Origin: Weimeria sp002480925
GTDB taxonomy: Bacteria > Bacillota > Clostridia > Lachnospirales > Lachnospiraceae
NCBI RefSeq assembly: GCF_052064335.1
Contig: NZ_JBQHVU010000002.1
Span: 1-64,000, forward strand
Direction of reading: 5' to 3'
DNA length: 64,000 bases
This document shows positions 51,305-60,674 of this stretch, one piece after another (the stretch's first letter is position 1; each line of letters starts with the position of its first letter). The notes beneath the pieces are model-generated. The model was not told where the DNA came from. It saw only the letters and a list, made by a program, of their open reading frames with translations, and did no database searches. Made by a program: the position numbers and the translations under genes.

Positions 51305-51540
51305 CCGGAAGCACAGAGACGAGGCCGAAAGCCTGTAGGCGAGAGCAAGCCGAAGGCGCAGCTCGAGCCACAGGCGAGGTCGTTCTCTGAGATTGGTGAG
51401 ACCGAGCTGATAAGCGAAGGTCGAACCTAGCGAAGAGAACTTCCTTAGCAAAATAGGTGTGAGGTCCGAGGTCTGAGGTGCGAGGCCGAAAGCATAGAGA
51501 TAAAGACGAGCTTAGCGAAAAGAACTTCCATGATTCATAT
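51305..51540 (+). repeat. Repeat-rich purine-biased spacer after ilvN
   Basis: About 236 bases without a gene. It holds four tandem 7-base units of GAGGTNN type (51461-51488), two copies of GAGGCCGAAAGC (51321-51332 and 51482-51493) and two copies of TAGCGAARAGAACTTCC (51428-51444 and 51513-51529). CGAG and GAAGC words recur throughout. The base make-up is unlike the rest of the window. No promoter, hairpin terminator or tRNA is evident. Confidence 0.75.
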
Positions 51541-51556
51541 ACGATAGGACACGATA

Positions 51557-52591
51557 ATGATAAACTTTTTTAAAGAACACAAAGACAGATGGCTTGCCTC
51601 CCTGATCGTTCTTATCCTTCTTATAGTATGCTTTGCAAACGCAGACAGCGGAGAGATAAGAGAGGCAGCTATTACAGATTCAAAGCATTACAAGCCGACA
51701 GCAGAGTGGATGAGAGATATAGCTGATGATACCTATCTTTCATCGATTTCTATTCCTGGGACACATGATAGCGCGGCCAGATATGTATTTCCTGAATATT
51801 CGCTCAGGACACAGAAAATGACTATTGCCGACCAGCTGACTAGCGGATACAGATACCTGGACATAAGGCTTGCTATCGAGAATACCAGAGAGGGCAAAAG
51901 GCTTGGATTTGTGCATAATCTGGGAAAATGCCGTAAGTCAAAGATCATCTTTTCAAAGCAGATATATCTTGACGAGGTTCTTGATCAGATATATGCCTTC
52001 CTGAAGGCGCATCCGTCAGAAACAGTCCTGTTCTGCGTAAAGGATGAGAACAGCAATGATAAGGCAGACGAGTTTGAAAGGCTTCTATTTAATGAGATAG
52101 ACAAGAAACCGTCAGACTGGTATCTCGATGATACTATACCGAAGCTCTCTTCAGTTCGGAGCAGGATAGTGCTTTTAAGGCGCTTCAGTAATCCGCTGGC
52201 CAAAAGTGCCGGGCTTGATTTCAGCTGGGAGGATCAGGGAAGCAGTCAGGTCGTGGACCTGCCATATGTGAACTATCCGATAGGAGACAATGCGACGCTC
52301 TGGGTACAGGACAGATACAGATATACTGTTGCAGAGAAGGAGGACGCCTTTACCGATATGCTTGAGAATGTACAGCCGGATGATTCTACATTTACTCTGA
52401 ATTTCCTTTCTACAACGAATGGAAGCGGAATATCGCATCCGGCCTCCTATGCATCGCTACTAAACGAAAAGCTCATGGGGATCGATCTGCATCCGAACAC
52501 AAGCTACGGGATCATAGTCGTGGATTTCGGGACCAGACAGCTAGCACAGCATATCTACATGACAAACTATAAGACAGCAAACCAGCAATAA
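51557..52591 (+). CDS. Phosphatidylinositol-specific phospholipase C-like protein
   Basis: 344 residues. An N-terminal helix (WLASLIVLILLIVCFA) directs it to or through the membrane. The PI-PLC X domain follows: ISIPGTHDSAARYV has the first catalytic His, GYRYLDIRLAIEN and FVHNLGK the next residues, and SETVLFCVKDE. Bacterial PI-PLCs cleave phosphatidylinositol or related lipids without calcium. Substrate unknown; likely surface-bound or secreted. Confidence 0.88.
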   Translation: MINFFKEHKDRWLASLIVLILLIVCFANADSGEIREAAITDSKHYKPTAEWMRDIADDTYLSSISIPGTHDSAARYVFPEYSLRTQKMTIADQLTSGYRYLDIRLAIENTREGKRLGFVHNLGKCRKSKIIFSKQIYLDEVLDQIYAFLKAHPSETVLFCVKDENSNDKADEFERLLFNEIDKKPSDWYLDDTIPKLSSVRSRIVLLRRFSNPLAKSAGLDFSWEDQGSSQVVDLPYVNYPIGDNATLWVQDRYRYTVAEKEDAFTDMLENVQPDDSTFTLNFLSTTNGSGISHPASYASLLNEKLMGIDLHPNTSYGIIVVDFGTRQLAQHIYMTNYKTANQQ

Positions 52592-52621
52592 GGATCTGAT
52601 GGCTCAATCGGCCATCAGCAG

Positions 52622-53848
52622 ATGAAAAAGAGAATGACAAAGAAAGACATACAGGAGATAAAGAGGCGGTATACAAAGGACAAGCATAACTTTACCCGGA
52701 TTGCCGGCTGCTATGTGGACAACGAGAAGAATAAGATCATAAGCTTTTCAGAGTCGCCTGAGCAGATGGCAGAGGATGATTTTTTCAAATACCTTGCTAT
52801 AGCAGGCAAATGTCTGTCAGGAAAGATAAATGACAATATCCTCCAGCTGCCGTTTCCTGATACAGAAATACTTAACGGAGAGAGGTATGACCTGCTTCAG
52901 AGGCTCAGGAAAAGCGAGCTGAAGGACCAGGAGATATTGGAAGAGTTTTTTGACATAGTAATCGAAAACTATACTATAGCAGGAAATTTCCTGATGCTTC
53001 TGTTCCGCGATGTATATGACATACCGATGAAGACAAAGGACCAGCTGGATACAGATGAGTCAGAATATGTCTATGACTATATACTTGGAGCCATCTGTCC
53101 GGTAAACCTCTCAAAGGCCGCTCTTGGCTACAGGGAGGATACAAATGAGATAGGAGCCCTGAGGAGGGAATGGACCGTAAGCCCGGTGGAAAGCGGCTTC
53201 ATGTTTCCGAGCTTTTCAGAGAGAAACGCTGATTTCAATACAGTGACCGTATACCAGAAGAATCCAAAGGCGCCGCACAGGGAATTCTTCGAGAACTGCC
53301 TTCATGCGACCTCAAGGCTTACCTCATCAGAGAAGAAAACGGCCTTTGAGCAGATGGTGAATAAATCCCTACCGGAGGATGACAAGGATATCCATTGCAG
53401 CATAGCAGATAACCTTAGTGAGTTCATCGAGAGGAAAACAGCAGAGCAGGCTCAGGATACTCCGGTTGCTATCAGCGGAGACGATGTGAAGGAGATCCTT
53501 ACAAGCTCAGGAGTCGAGGAGATAAAGGCCGACAGGATAAAGGAGAGGTTTGAGGGTTTCTTTAACGATACTTTTAATGAGCCGGAGGCAGACGAGCTAC
53601 TTGACAAGAGACTCTTAAAGGATAAGGAGCTTCGTGATGAAAAGGCAGCACTGGCAAGAGAGGTACATACTCTGCAGCAGCAGTTAAACGAGGCAGGAGC
53701 AGATCAGGAAGCCAATATCACTGTAAGGGTTCCGTCGGAAAGAGCCGCAGAGGTTACGACAGCCTTTATCGATGAGAAAAGATGTCTTGTCATACCACTT
53801 GATCCGGCGGATACGGCAAGGGTCAATGGAGAGGAGAAGGCATTGTGA
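52622..53848 (+). CDS. DUF4317 protein
   Basis: 408 residues. MTKKDIQEIKRRYTKDKHNF followed by TRIAGCYVD is the family opening; most relatives start at this Met, here 52634, so the start may be four codons later. No ribosome site is clear for either. The C-terminal region has a coiled-coil-like stretch (LKDKELRDEKAALAREVHT). DUF4317 proteins are common in Lachnospiraceae with unknown function. A CTGATGG/CCATCAG hairpin (52596-52618) sits just before the start. Confidence 0.88.
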   Translation: MKKRMTKKDIQEIKRRYTKDKHNFTRIAGCYVDNEKNKIISFSESPEQMAEDDFFKYLAIAGKCLSGKINDNILQLPFPDTEILNGERYDLLQRLRKSELKDQEILEEFFDIVIENYTIAGNFLMLLFRDVYDIPMKTKDQLDTDESEYVYDYILGAICPVNLSKAALGYREDTNEIGALRREWTVSPVESGFMFPSFSERNADFNTVTVYQKNPKAPHREFFENCLHATSRLTSSEKKTAFEQMVNKSLPEDDKDIHCSIADNLSEFIERKTAEQAQDTPVAISGDDVKEILTSSGVEEIKADRIKERFEGFFNDTFNEPEADELLDKRLLKDKELRDEKAALAREVHTLQQQLNEAGADQEANITVRVPSERAAEVTTAFIDEKRCLVIPLDPADTARVNGEEKAL

Positions 53849-53899
53849 TCCACTTGTTTTTTCGATGCTAATGCGTTAAACTGTTAGTTTAGAGAAACA

Positions 53900-53921
53900 G
53901 GGCAGGCGATAAGCCCTTTTT
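53900..53921 (+). terminator. Short hairpin with T5 before asnS
   Basis: GGGC and GCCC (53900-53916) with a 9-base loop followed by five T; short stem, so moderate support. The remaining sequence to asnS has no T-box features. Confidence 0.5.
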
Positions 53922-53965
53922 ATGAATTTATCGTATGATTTCAGTATATATAAAGGAGCAGCATA

Positions 53966-55363
53966 ATGAGACAGGAGCTTACTGACGTAAAGCAGTTGTT
54001 TACAGACACAGAAAGATATGTCGGGACTACGGTAAAGGTAGCCGGATGGGTCAGGAGCAACCGCAGTTCCAAGAACGTGGGATTTCTCGTTGTAAATGAC
54101 GGGACATACTTCACGCCGCTTCAGGTAGTCTATACAGCGGATACAAAGGATTTTGACAAGCTTGGTAGCATCAATGTAGGAACTGCCGTTATAGCAGAGG
54201 GAGAGCTTGTTGCCACGCCGGATGCAAAGCAGCCATTCGAGCTTTCGGCAAGGGTAGTGGAGATAGAGGGAGAGAGCACTCCTGATTACCCTCTTCAGAA
54301 GAAAAGACATACAATGGAGTATCTGCGTACCATACCGCATCTTAGGGCCCGTACCAATACATTCGAGGCTGTCTTTAAGGTAAGAAGTCTTGCAGCCTAT
54401 GCTATCCATAAGTTTTTTCAGGAGAGGAACTTCGTATATGTCCACACTCCTCTTATCACCGGAAGCGATGCCGAGGGAGCAGGAGAGATGTTTCAGGTGA
54501 CGACTCTTGATATGGATCAGCTACCTCGCACCGAGGACGGGGCTGTCGACTATTCTAAGGATTTCTTCGGAAAGGAGACCAACCTTACTGTATCAGGCCA
54601 GCTGAACGGAGAGACCTTTGCCCAGGCTTTTAAGAATATCTATACGTTCGGACCTACCTTCCGTGCAGAGAATTCCAATACCACAAGGCATGCGGCTGAG
54701 TTCTGGATGATAGAGCCGGAGATCGCCTTTGCCGACCTTGAGGATGATATGGAGCTTGCGGAGTCCATGCTTAAATACATCATAAACTATGTCCTGGAGA
54801 ACGCGCCGGCCGAGATGGAGTTTTTCAACAGCTTTGTGGACAAGGGGCTTATCGAGAGACTTCATAATGTAGTAGACAATGATTTCGCCAGAGTCACCTA
54901 TACAGAGGCAGTCGATATACTGATGAAGCATAACGACAAGTTCGATTACAAGGTGAGCTGGGGATGCGATCTGCAGACAGAGCATGAGAGATATCTGACA
55001 GAGCAGATCTACAAGAGACCTGTATTCGTGACTGACTATCCTAAGGAGATAAAGGCCTTCTATATGAAGCTGAACCCGGATGGAAAGACGGTTGCAGCAG
55101 TTGACTGCCTTGTACCGGGAATAGGCGAGATAATCGGAGGCTCACAGCGTGAGGATGACTTCGAGCTCCTTAAGAAGAGAATGGATGAGCTGGGAATGGA
55201 CGAGAGTCAGTACGGTTTCTATCTCGATCTGAGGAAGTACGGTTCTACCCGTCATGCCGGATTCGGCCTGGGCTTCGAGAGATGCGTGATGTATCTTACA
55301 GGAATGGGCAATATCAGAGACGTGATTCCGTTCCCGCGTACAGTAGGTAACTGCGAGCTGTAA
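53966..55363 (+). CDS. asnS: Asparaginyl-tRNA synthetase
   Basis: 465 residues, class II. An N-terminal OB domain (VKVAGWVRSNRSSKNVGFL) binds the anticodon. Motif 2 is in FGPTFRAENSNTTRHAAEFW and motif 3 in FGLGFERCVMYLTG. It charges tRNA-Asn with asparagine. AAAGGAGC precedes the ATG. asnA follows 34 bases later, so the enzyme that makes the amino acid and the one that uses it are together. Confidence 0.98.
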   Translation: MRQELTDVKQLFTDTERYVGTTVKVAGWVRSNRSSKNVGFLVVNDGTYFTPLQVVYTADTKDFDKLGSINVGTAVIAEGELVATPDAKQPFELSARVVEIEGESTPDYPLQKKRHTMEYLRTIPHLRARTNTFEAVFKVRSLAAYAIHKFFQERNFVYVHTPLITGSDAEGAGEMFQVTTLDMDQLPRTEDGAVDYSKDFFGKETNLTVSGQLNGETFAQAFKNIYTFGPTFRAENSNTTRHAAEFWMIEPEIAFADLEDDMELAESMLKYIINYVLENAPAEMEFFNSFVDKGLIERLHNVVDNDFARVTYTEAVDILMKHNDKFDYKVSWGCDLQTEHERYLTEQIYKRPVFVTDYPKEIKAFYMKLNPDGKTVAAVDCLVPGIGEIIGGSQREDDFELLKKRMDELGMDESQYGFYLDLRKYGSTRHAGFGLGFERCVMYLTGMGNIRDVIPFPRTVGNCEL

Positions 55364-55397
55364 TTTTATAAAAATATTTAGAAAAGGGAAAGAAAAT

Positions 55398-56408
55398 ATG
55401 GCAGGCATTATAATTCCGGATAATTACAAGCCGGTGCTGGGATTAAAGGAAACCCAGATCGCGATCAAGAGAGTAAAGGATTTCTTCCAGAGTCAGCTGT
55501 CAGCTGAGCTTAATCTTCACAGGGTTACGGCGCCTCTGTTCGTTACCCCTGAGTCAGGATTAAATGACAATCTGAACGGAGTTGAAAGACCGGTTTCCTT
55601 TGGTATCAGGGAGCTTGGCGATAAGAAGGTGGAGATAGTCCATTCGCTGGCCAAGTGGAAGAGGATGGCTCTGGGAAGATACGGCTTTCTTCCGGGAGAA
55701 GGCCTTTATACAGATATGAACGCGATCAGGCGTGATGAGGAAACGGACAATATACATTCTATATATGTGGACCAGTGGGACTGGGAGAAGGTCATCACAC
55801 ATGACAAAAGAAACGAATCCACTCTTATAGATACTGTAAAGAACGTATATGAGGCTCTTCGTGTGACTGAAAAGCATATGAGCAATCTCTACGATTATAT
55901 TGACTGCTTCCTGCCGGAGGAGATCTTTTTTATAACCAGCCAGGAGCTTTTAGACAGATGGCCGGATATTACTGCTAAGGAAAGAGAGTACAGGATAGCA
56001 AAGGAGCATGGTGCAGTCTTCATACAGAAGATAGGAGGCCCGCTTTCCGATGGCAAGCCTCATGACGGCAGGGCTCCTGACTATGATGACTGGGAGCTGA
56101 ACGGGGATATAATAGTATATTATCCAGTAGATGATATCTCACTTGAGCTGTCATCGATGGGTATAAGAGTGGATGAGATCTCTCTCCCTAAGCAGCTTAA
56201 GGCAGCAGGCTGTGAGGATCGCCTGTCGCTTCCTTTCCACAAGGCTATAATGGAGGGAAGGCTCCCATATACTATAGGCGGAGGGATCGGACAGTCGAGG
56301 ATCTGTATGTTTTTCCTGAGAAAATGTCATATCGGTGAGGTTCAGGTATCGGTATGGCCGGAGAGTGATATAGAAGAGGCAGACAGACAAGGGGTGACAC
56401 TTTTATGA
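55398..56408 (+). CDS. asnA: Aspartate-ammonia ligase
   Basis: 336 residues, the ammonia-using asparagine synthetase related in fold to class II tRNA synthetases. Marks: LGLKETQIAIKRVKDFF, SGLNDNLNGVERPVSF, MNAIRRDE and GGGIGQSRICMF near the end. It is ATP-dependent and common in fermentative bacteria. Its stop overlaps the start of the YerC-like gene by 4 bases. Confidence 0.98.
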   Translation: MAGIIIPDNYKPVLGLKETQIAIKRVKDFFQSQLSAELNLHRVTAPLFVTPESGLNDNLNGVERPVSFGIRELGDKKVEIVHSLAKWKRMALGRYGFLPGEGLYTDMNAIRRDEETDNIHSIYVDQWDWEKVITHDKRNESTLIDTVKNVYEALRVTEKHMSNLYDYIDCFLPEEIFFITSQELLDRWPDITAKEREYRIAKEHGAVFIQKIGGPLSDGKPHDGRAPDYDDWELNGDIIVYYPVDDISLELSSMGIRVDEISLPKQLKAAGCEDRLSLPFHKAIMEGRLPYTIGGGIGQSRICMFFLRKCHIGEVQVSVWPESDIEEADRQGVTLL

Positions 56409-56692
56409 GCAAGAATCTGCATTCACCGTCTATGGACAAACTCATGGATGCCCTCTGTTCCCTTACAGACAGGGATGAGGCATACCGTTTTATGGAGGAT
56501 CTGTGCACGGTAGGCGAGCTTGAGGCAATGCAGCAGAGACTTCTGGTTGCTGCAATGCTTCGCCGCCATGATACCTATCAGGTAATAGCAGCAGATACAG
56601 GAGCATCGACAGCGACCATCAGCAGAGTAAGGCGTTCGCTCGATTACGGCGATGACGGCTATGATCTGATACTTAAAAGACTAGGATTATAA
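56405..56692 (+). CDS. TrpR-like YerC/YecD-family DNA-binding protein
   Basis: 95 residues, helical, with a Trp-repressor-type HTH: LCTVGELEAMQQRLLVAAML and DTGASTATISRVRRSLDYG. YerC lies beside pcrA in many Firmicutes, as here: the pcrA ATG follows the stop codon directly. Its ligand is unknown. Confidence 0.92.
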   Translation: MSKNLHSPSMDKLMDALCSLTDRDEAYRFMEDLCTVGELEAMQQRLLVAAMLRRHDTYQVIAADTGASTATISRVRRSLDYGDDGYDLILKRLGL

Positions 56693-59041
56693 ATGGAAGA
56701 TTTGAGCAAAATACTTAACAAGGAACAGCTTGACGGGGTTCTCACGACCGAGGGCCCCGTTCTTATACTGGCTGGAGCCGGCTCAGGCAAGACCAGGGTC
56801 CTGACTCACAGGGTAGCCTATCTGATAGAGGAAAAAGGAGTAGCGCCATGGAACATTATGGCTATCACCTTTACGAACAAGGCCGCAAGGGAGATGCAGG
56901 AGAGGGTCGAGGCCTTAAGCGGGGCCAACAGCGGAGTATGGATTTCCACATTTCACTCAGCCTGTGTCAGGATCTTAAGACGCTTTTCTGAGAGGATAGG
57001 CTATAAGAGCGGCTTTTCCATATATGACTCGGAGGATTCAAGGACTCTTATCAGACATATCCTGAAGGAAAAGAATATAGATACGAAAAAGGTCAAGGAA
57101 AAATTTTTCCTTAACCAGATAAGTCATCTGAAGGATAGTCTTATTTCTCCAGAGTATTCGGAAAAGGGATTCTCCCATAGCTTTCCTGATGGACTGGTAC
57201 CGGCTGTATACAGGGAGTATCAGGCCAGGCTTAAGGCCAATAATGCATTCGATTTCGATGATCTGATAGTAAAGACAGTAGAGCTTTTAAGTCATGATGA
57301 AGAGGTAAGGGCTTATTATAACGACAGGATCCATTATCTTATGGTCGACGAGTATCAGGATACAAATGCCGCCCAGTTCGAACTTATAAGGCTTCTTTCT
57401 GAGAAGAGGAGGAATCTCTGCGTCGTAGGAGATGATGACCAGTCTATATACAAATTCCGCGGAGCAGATATTGAAAATATTTTAAGCTTCGAGAAGCGCT
57501 TTCCTGATGCAAAGGTCATAAAGCTGGAGCAGAATTACCGCTCATATTCGACTATACTTGATGCTGCCAATGCTGTTATTAAGAATAATAAGGGCAGAAA
57601 GGCCAAGAAGCTTTTCTCCAGAAGGGGCCAGGGAGATAAGATTGTATTTAAGATGTTTGAAAGCGGCTATGAGGAGGCGGCTTTCATAGCAGATGATATA
57701 AGAAGAAAGGAAAAGAGCTTAAAGGACGATTTCAGGGATTTCGCAGTCCTTTACAGGACAAATGCCCAGTCCCGTCTTCTAGAGGAGAAGATGCTTTTGG
57801 AGAATATCCCTTACAGGATAGTCGGCGGTGTCAACTTCTATCAGAGAAGAGAGGTAAAGGATATGCTCGCCTATCTTCAGGTCATAGAGAATTCCTCAAA
57901 CGATGTATCGGTCAGAAGGATCTTGAATGTGCCTAAGAGAGGCATAGGAGCTACAACTGAGGCCAAGGTCGCTTCGATCGCTGCTTCCAGCGGTATCTCA
58001 TTCTTTGAGGCCCTCTCACGTGGAGTATCGGACGGAATGCTTGGCAGAAGCGGAAAAAAGATCACTGAGTTTACTGATCTGATTGAGAAGCTTACTGTCA
58101 TGCTTAATGAGGACGGAGTTACAGGTCTGATAAAGGACATTGCTGAGCAGACAGGCTACCGGGCGGCTCTTAAGGCAGAAAACACAGATGAATCAGAGGA
58201 GAGGCTTCTTAATATCGACGAGCTGGTGAGCAAGGCAGCAGAGTTTGAAAGAAGGCTTAACGCTGATAAGGAGAATGAAGGGCTTACTAACGCCGAAAGA
58301 CTTACCATGTTCCTTCAGGATGTGTCTCTGGTAACCGACGCAGATGCATCGGATGAAAGCGATAACAGGGTGACTCTTATGACAGTTCATGCTGCCAAGG
58401 GACTTGAGTTTGCCAATGTATATCTGGCAGGAATGGAGGATGGCCTCTTCCCTTCTTATATGTCGATCAATTCTGATACGTCAGATCAGGACATAGAGGA
58501 GGAGAGGAGACTTATGTATGTCGGGATCACAAGAGCCAAGGATTCTCTTACTATAACGGCAGCACGAGCCAGAATGGTTCATGGTGAGATCGAGTATTCC
58601 AATGTGAGCCGCTTTGTAAAGGAGATACCGGAGGACCTGATAGATGGCTATGTGCCCGGAGGAAAGGACAGATCTGATAAAGGAGGCTTTAATTTAGAGC
58701 ATCAGCCTTCCTATACTACGGAGAAAAGGGAGGGCTACGGGAGCCTGGCATATGGAGGAGTCAGAGGCTATTCTGCGACCCCTGGAACAAAGAAAAGGAC
58801 AAGGAAAAAGACGATTTCGACAGACTACACCAAAAAGCTTGATTCCTTAGTTCAAAAGGGCATGTCAAAGCAGACTGTCTTAGATTACGGGGTAGGAGAC
58901 AGGGTCTCGCATCTCAAGTTCGGCGAGGGCCAGGTCACGGAGATCAAGGACATGGGTAAGGACTACGAGGTCACGGTAGAGTTTGAAAAGGCCGGCAGGA
59001 GGAAACTCTTCGCAGGATTTGCCAGGCTGAAAAAGGTCTGA
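56693..59041 (+). CDS. pcrA: ATP-dependent DNA helicase PcrA (UvrD/Rep family)
   Basis: 782 residues. Superfamily 1 helicase for repair and rolling-circle replication. Walker A is GAGSGKT in LAGAGSGKTRVLTHR, motif Ia ITFTNKAAREM, motif II VDEYQDTN, QSIYKFRGA, motif V VTLMTVHAAKGLEF and motif VI YVGITRAKD. The C-terminal 60 residues (GDRVSHLKFGEGQVTEI) are the Tudor-like RNA polymerase binding domain. It starts directly on the base after the yerC stop. Confidence 0.98.
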   Translation: MEDLSKILNKEQLDGVLTTEGPVLILAGAGSGKTRVLTHRVAYLIEEKGVAPWNIMAITFTNKAAREMQERVEALSGANSGVWISTFHSACVRILRRFSERIGYKSGFSIYDSEDSRTLIRHILKEKNIDTKKVKEKFFLNQISHLKDSLISPEYSEKGFSHSFPDGLVPAVYREYQARLKANNAFDFDDLIVKTVELLSHDEEVRAYYNDRIHYLMVDEYQDTNAAQFELIRLLSEKRRNLCVVGDDDQSIYKFRGADIENILSFEKRFPDAKVIKLEQNYRSYSTILDAANAVIKNNKGRKAKKLFSRRGQGDKIVFKMFESGYEEAAFIADDIRRKEKSLKDDFRDFAVLYRTNAQSRLLEEKMLLENIPYRIVGGVNFYQRREVKDMLAYLQVIENSSNDVSVRRILNVPKRGIGATTEAKVASIAASSGISFFEALSRGVSDGMLGRSGKKITEFTDLIEKLTVMLNEDGVTGLIKDIAEQTGYRAALKAENTDESEERLLNIDELVSKAAEFERRLNADKENEGLTNAERLTMFLQDVSLVTDADASDESDNRVTLMTVHAAKGLEFANVYLAGMEDGLFPSYMSINSDTSDQDIEEERRLMYVGITRAKDSLTITAARARMVHGEIEYSNVSRFVKEIPEDLIDGYVPGGKDRSDKGGFNLEHQPSYTTEKREGYGSLAYGGVRGYSATPGTKKRTRKKTISTDYTKKLDSLVQKGMSKQTVLDYGVGDRVSHLKFGEGQVTEIKDMGKDYEVTVEFEKAGRRKLFAGFARLKKV

Positions 59042-59044
59042 GGG

Positions 59045-59072
59045 TTTACATTTCCCTTTGATGTGGTATAAT
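59045..59072 (+). promoter_or_regulatory. Promoter of the acidic-tailed membrane protein
   Basis: -35 TTTACA (59045-59050), 16-base spacer, -10 TATAAT (59067-59072), then AGGAGG ahead of the ATG. Confidence 0.7.
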
Positions 59073-59106
59073 TAAGATAAGTTTATCATACAGGTCAGGA
59101 GGTATT

Positions 59107-59427
59107 ATGAAAATATTTTCCAGAGAACTGACAAAGGACGATCTGGCGGACCTGATAGATGTAAGCAAGCTTCTTAGGATACTTGATAAGCCTGCATCAC
59201 TGGTCAGAAGCCGTGCGGAGATCAAACAGAAAAAGAAGGAGAAAACAGACATGAAAAAGCTGGTAAAGGGAATCCTGATTACAGTCGGAGTTGTAGCTGT
59301 TGTATGTGGTATCGCATATGCGCTCTACCGTTATTTCACGCCGGATTATGATGATGCGTTCGATGATGATTTCGATGACGCATTTGATGACGATGATGAC
59401 GACCTCTTTGCGGAAGACAAGGACTGA
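59107..59427 (+). CDS. Small membrane protein with an acidic tail, unknown
   Basis: 106 residues. Residues 1-50 are charged and helical; about 54-71 are one membrane helix (ILITVGVVAVVCGIAYAL). The last 30 residues are almost all Asp, Phe, Ala and Glu, in repeats of FDDDFDDAFDDD type. Not recognised. It has its own promoter, AGGAGG, and a terminator after it. Confidence 0.8.
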   Translation: MKIFSRELTKDDLADLIDVSKLLRILDKPASLVRSRAEIKQKKKEKTDMKKLVKGILITVGVVAVVCGIAYALYRYFTPDYDDAFDDDFDDAFDDDDDDLFAEDKD

Positions 59428-59448
59428 GAGGATTTTACAGTAGTTAAG

Positions 59449-59478
59449 GCCGCAGCAGAAGCTGCGGCTTTTATTTTT
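59449..59478 (+). terminator. Terminator after the acidic-tailed protein
   Basis: GCCGCAGC and GCTGCGGC form a perfect 8-bp stem with a 4-base loop, followed by TTTTATTTTT. Confidence 0.88.
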
Positions 59479-59489
59479 GGAGATGACAG

Positions 59490-60674
59490 ATGAGCTGTAT
59501 TCATTTTGGGGATCCTGACAACTGTGGAGGATGCAGATACCAGGACATTCCCTATCAGGAGGAGCTTCTAAGGAAGCAGGAAAAGCTGCGTGAGCTTTTT
59601 ATCGAGCCCCTGCCTGATTTCGATCAGATATTTGAGGGCATAACAGGCAATGAGGCCTGTGCCTACCGCAACAAGATGGAATTTACATTCGGAAACCGCT
59701 GTAAGGATGGTCCTCTGGAGCTTGGAATGCACAGAAAGGGGAGGTTCTACGATATAGTTTCAGTTCCGGACTGTCAGATTACTTCAGCTGATTTTGGCAG
59801 GATAACTGAGGCTGTATGCGGATATTTCAGGGAAAAGGGAACTGATTTTTACAGAAAGAGAGCCCATACAGGATATCTGAGGCATCTTCTGGTAAGAAAG
59901 GCCCATTTTACAGGCCAGATTCTTGTAGACCTGGTGAGTGCCGGCTATGAGGGATCTGATGAAAAGTCCCTGCTTTCGGGCTTTAAGGACAGGATCCTGT
60001 CTCTTGATCTTGACGGAGAGATAGCAGGTATCCTCCATACCAGGAATAATTCATTGGCTGATGCTGTAACGGATCAGGGAACAGAGGTCCTGTATGGAAA
60101 TGACTTTTTCTATGAGAAGCTATGCGGCCTTACCTTCCGGATCTCTCCATTTTCCTTTTTCCAGACCAATTCAGCCGGAGCCGAAAAGCTATACGGCAAG
60201 GCCAAGGAATATATGCTTTCTGCTCTTTCAGGAGAAAAGCCATCAGAGGTCTTTGACCTTTATTCAGGGACCGGGACCATCACCCAGATCGTTTCCTCCT
60301 ATGCCACTCATGTGACAGGAGTGGAGATAGTTCCTGAGGCAGTGGAGGCGGCAAGGGCAAATGCAGGGCTGAACGGGATCTCAAACTGTTCATTTATATG
60401 CGGAGATGTGTTCAAGGTAATTGAAGGACTTGAAGAGCGTCCCGATATGATAATAGTCGACCCTCCAAGGGAGGGGCTGTCGCCAAAGGCTCTGTCAAAG
60501 ATAGTATCCTATGATGTGGATTCGATAATCTATATAGCCTGCAAGCCGGCCTCCCTGGCAAGGGATATCCCGACCTTTACGGCTCATGGATACAGGACAG
60601 CCAGGCTGTCCTGCGTAGATATGTTTCCAAGGACCGACAATACTGAATGTATAGCCCTATTCACTAAGAGCTAG
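59490..60674 (+). CDS. rlmD: 23S rRNA (uracil-5-)-methyltransferase, RlmD/RlmCD-type
   Basis: 394 residues. An N-terminal [4Fe-4S] site is suggested by C3, C12 and C15 in CIHFGDPDNCGGC, with a further Cys in VSVPDCQIT. The SAM domain has FDLYSGTGTITQIV and IVDPPREGLSPKAL; the catalytic Cys is in YIACKPASLARD. It makes 5-methyluridine in 23S rRNA; which site is not certain. It lacks a TRAM domain. Its last 18 bases overlap the opposite-strand hydrolase gene. Confidence 0.94.
   Translation: MSCIHFGDPDNCGGCRYQDIPYQEELLRKQEKLRELFIEPLPDFDQIFEGITGNEACAYRNKMEFTFGNRCKDGPLELGMHRKGRFYDIVSVPDCQITSADFGRITEAVCGYFREKGTDFYRKRAHTGYLRHLLVRKAHFTGQILVDLVSAGYEGSDEKSLLSGFKDRILSLDLDGEIAGILHTRNNSLADAVTDQGTEVLYGNDFFYEKLCGLTFRISPFSFFQTNSAGAEKLYGKAKEYMLSALSGEKPSEVFDLYSGTGTITQIVSSYATHVTGVEIVPEAVEAARANAGLNGISNCSFICGDVFKVIEGLEERPDMIIVDPPREGLSPKALSKIVSYDVDSIIYIACKPASLARDIPTFTAHGYRTARLSCVDMFPRTDNTECIALFTKS

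Noticed and set aside
51461..51488. CRISPR-like tandem repeats
   Set aside because: Units are 7 bases, head to tail with no spacers; simple tandem repeat.
53849..53965. T-box leader for asnS
   Set aside because: The spacer is only 117 bases and lacks the T-box consensus and stem I; a small terminator explains the hairpin.
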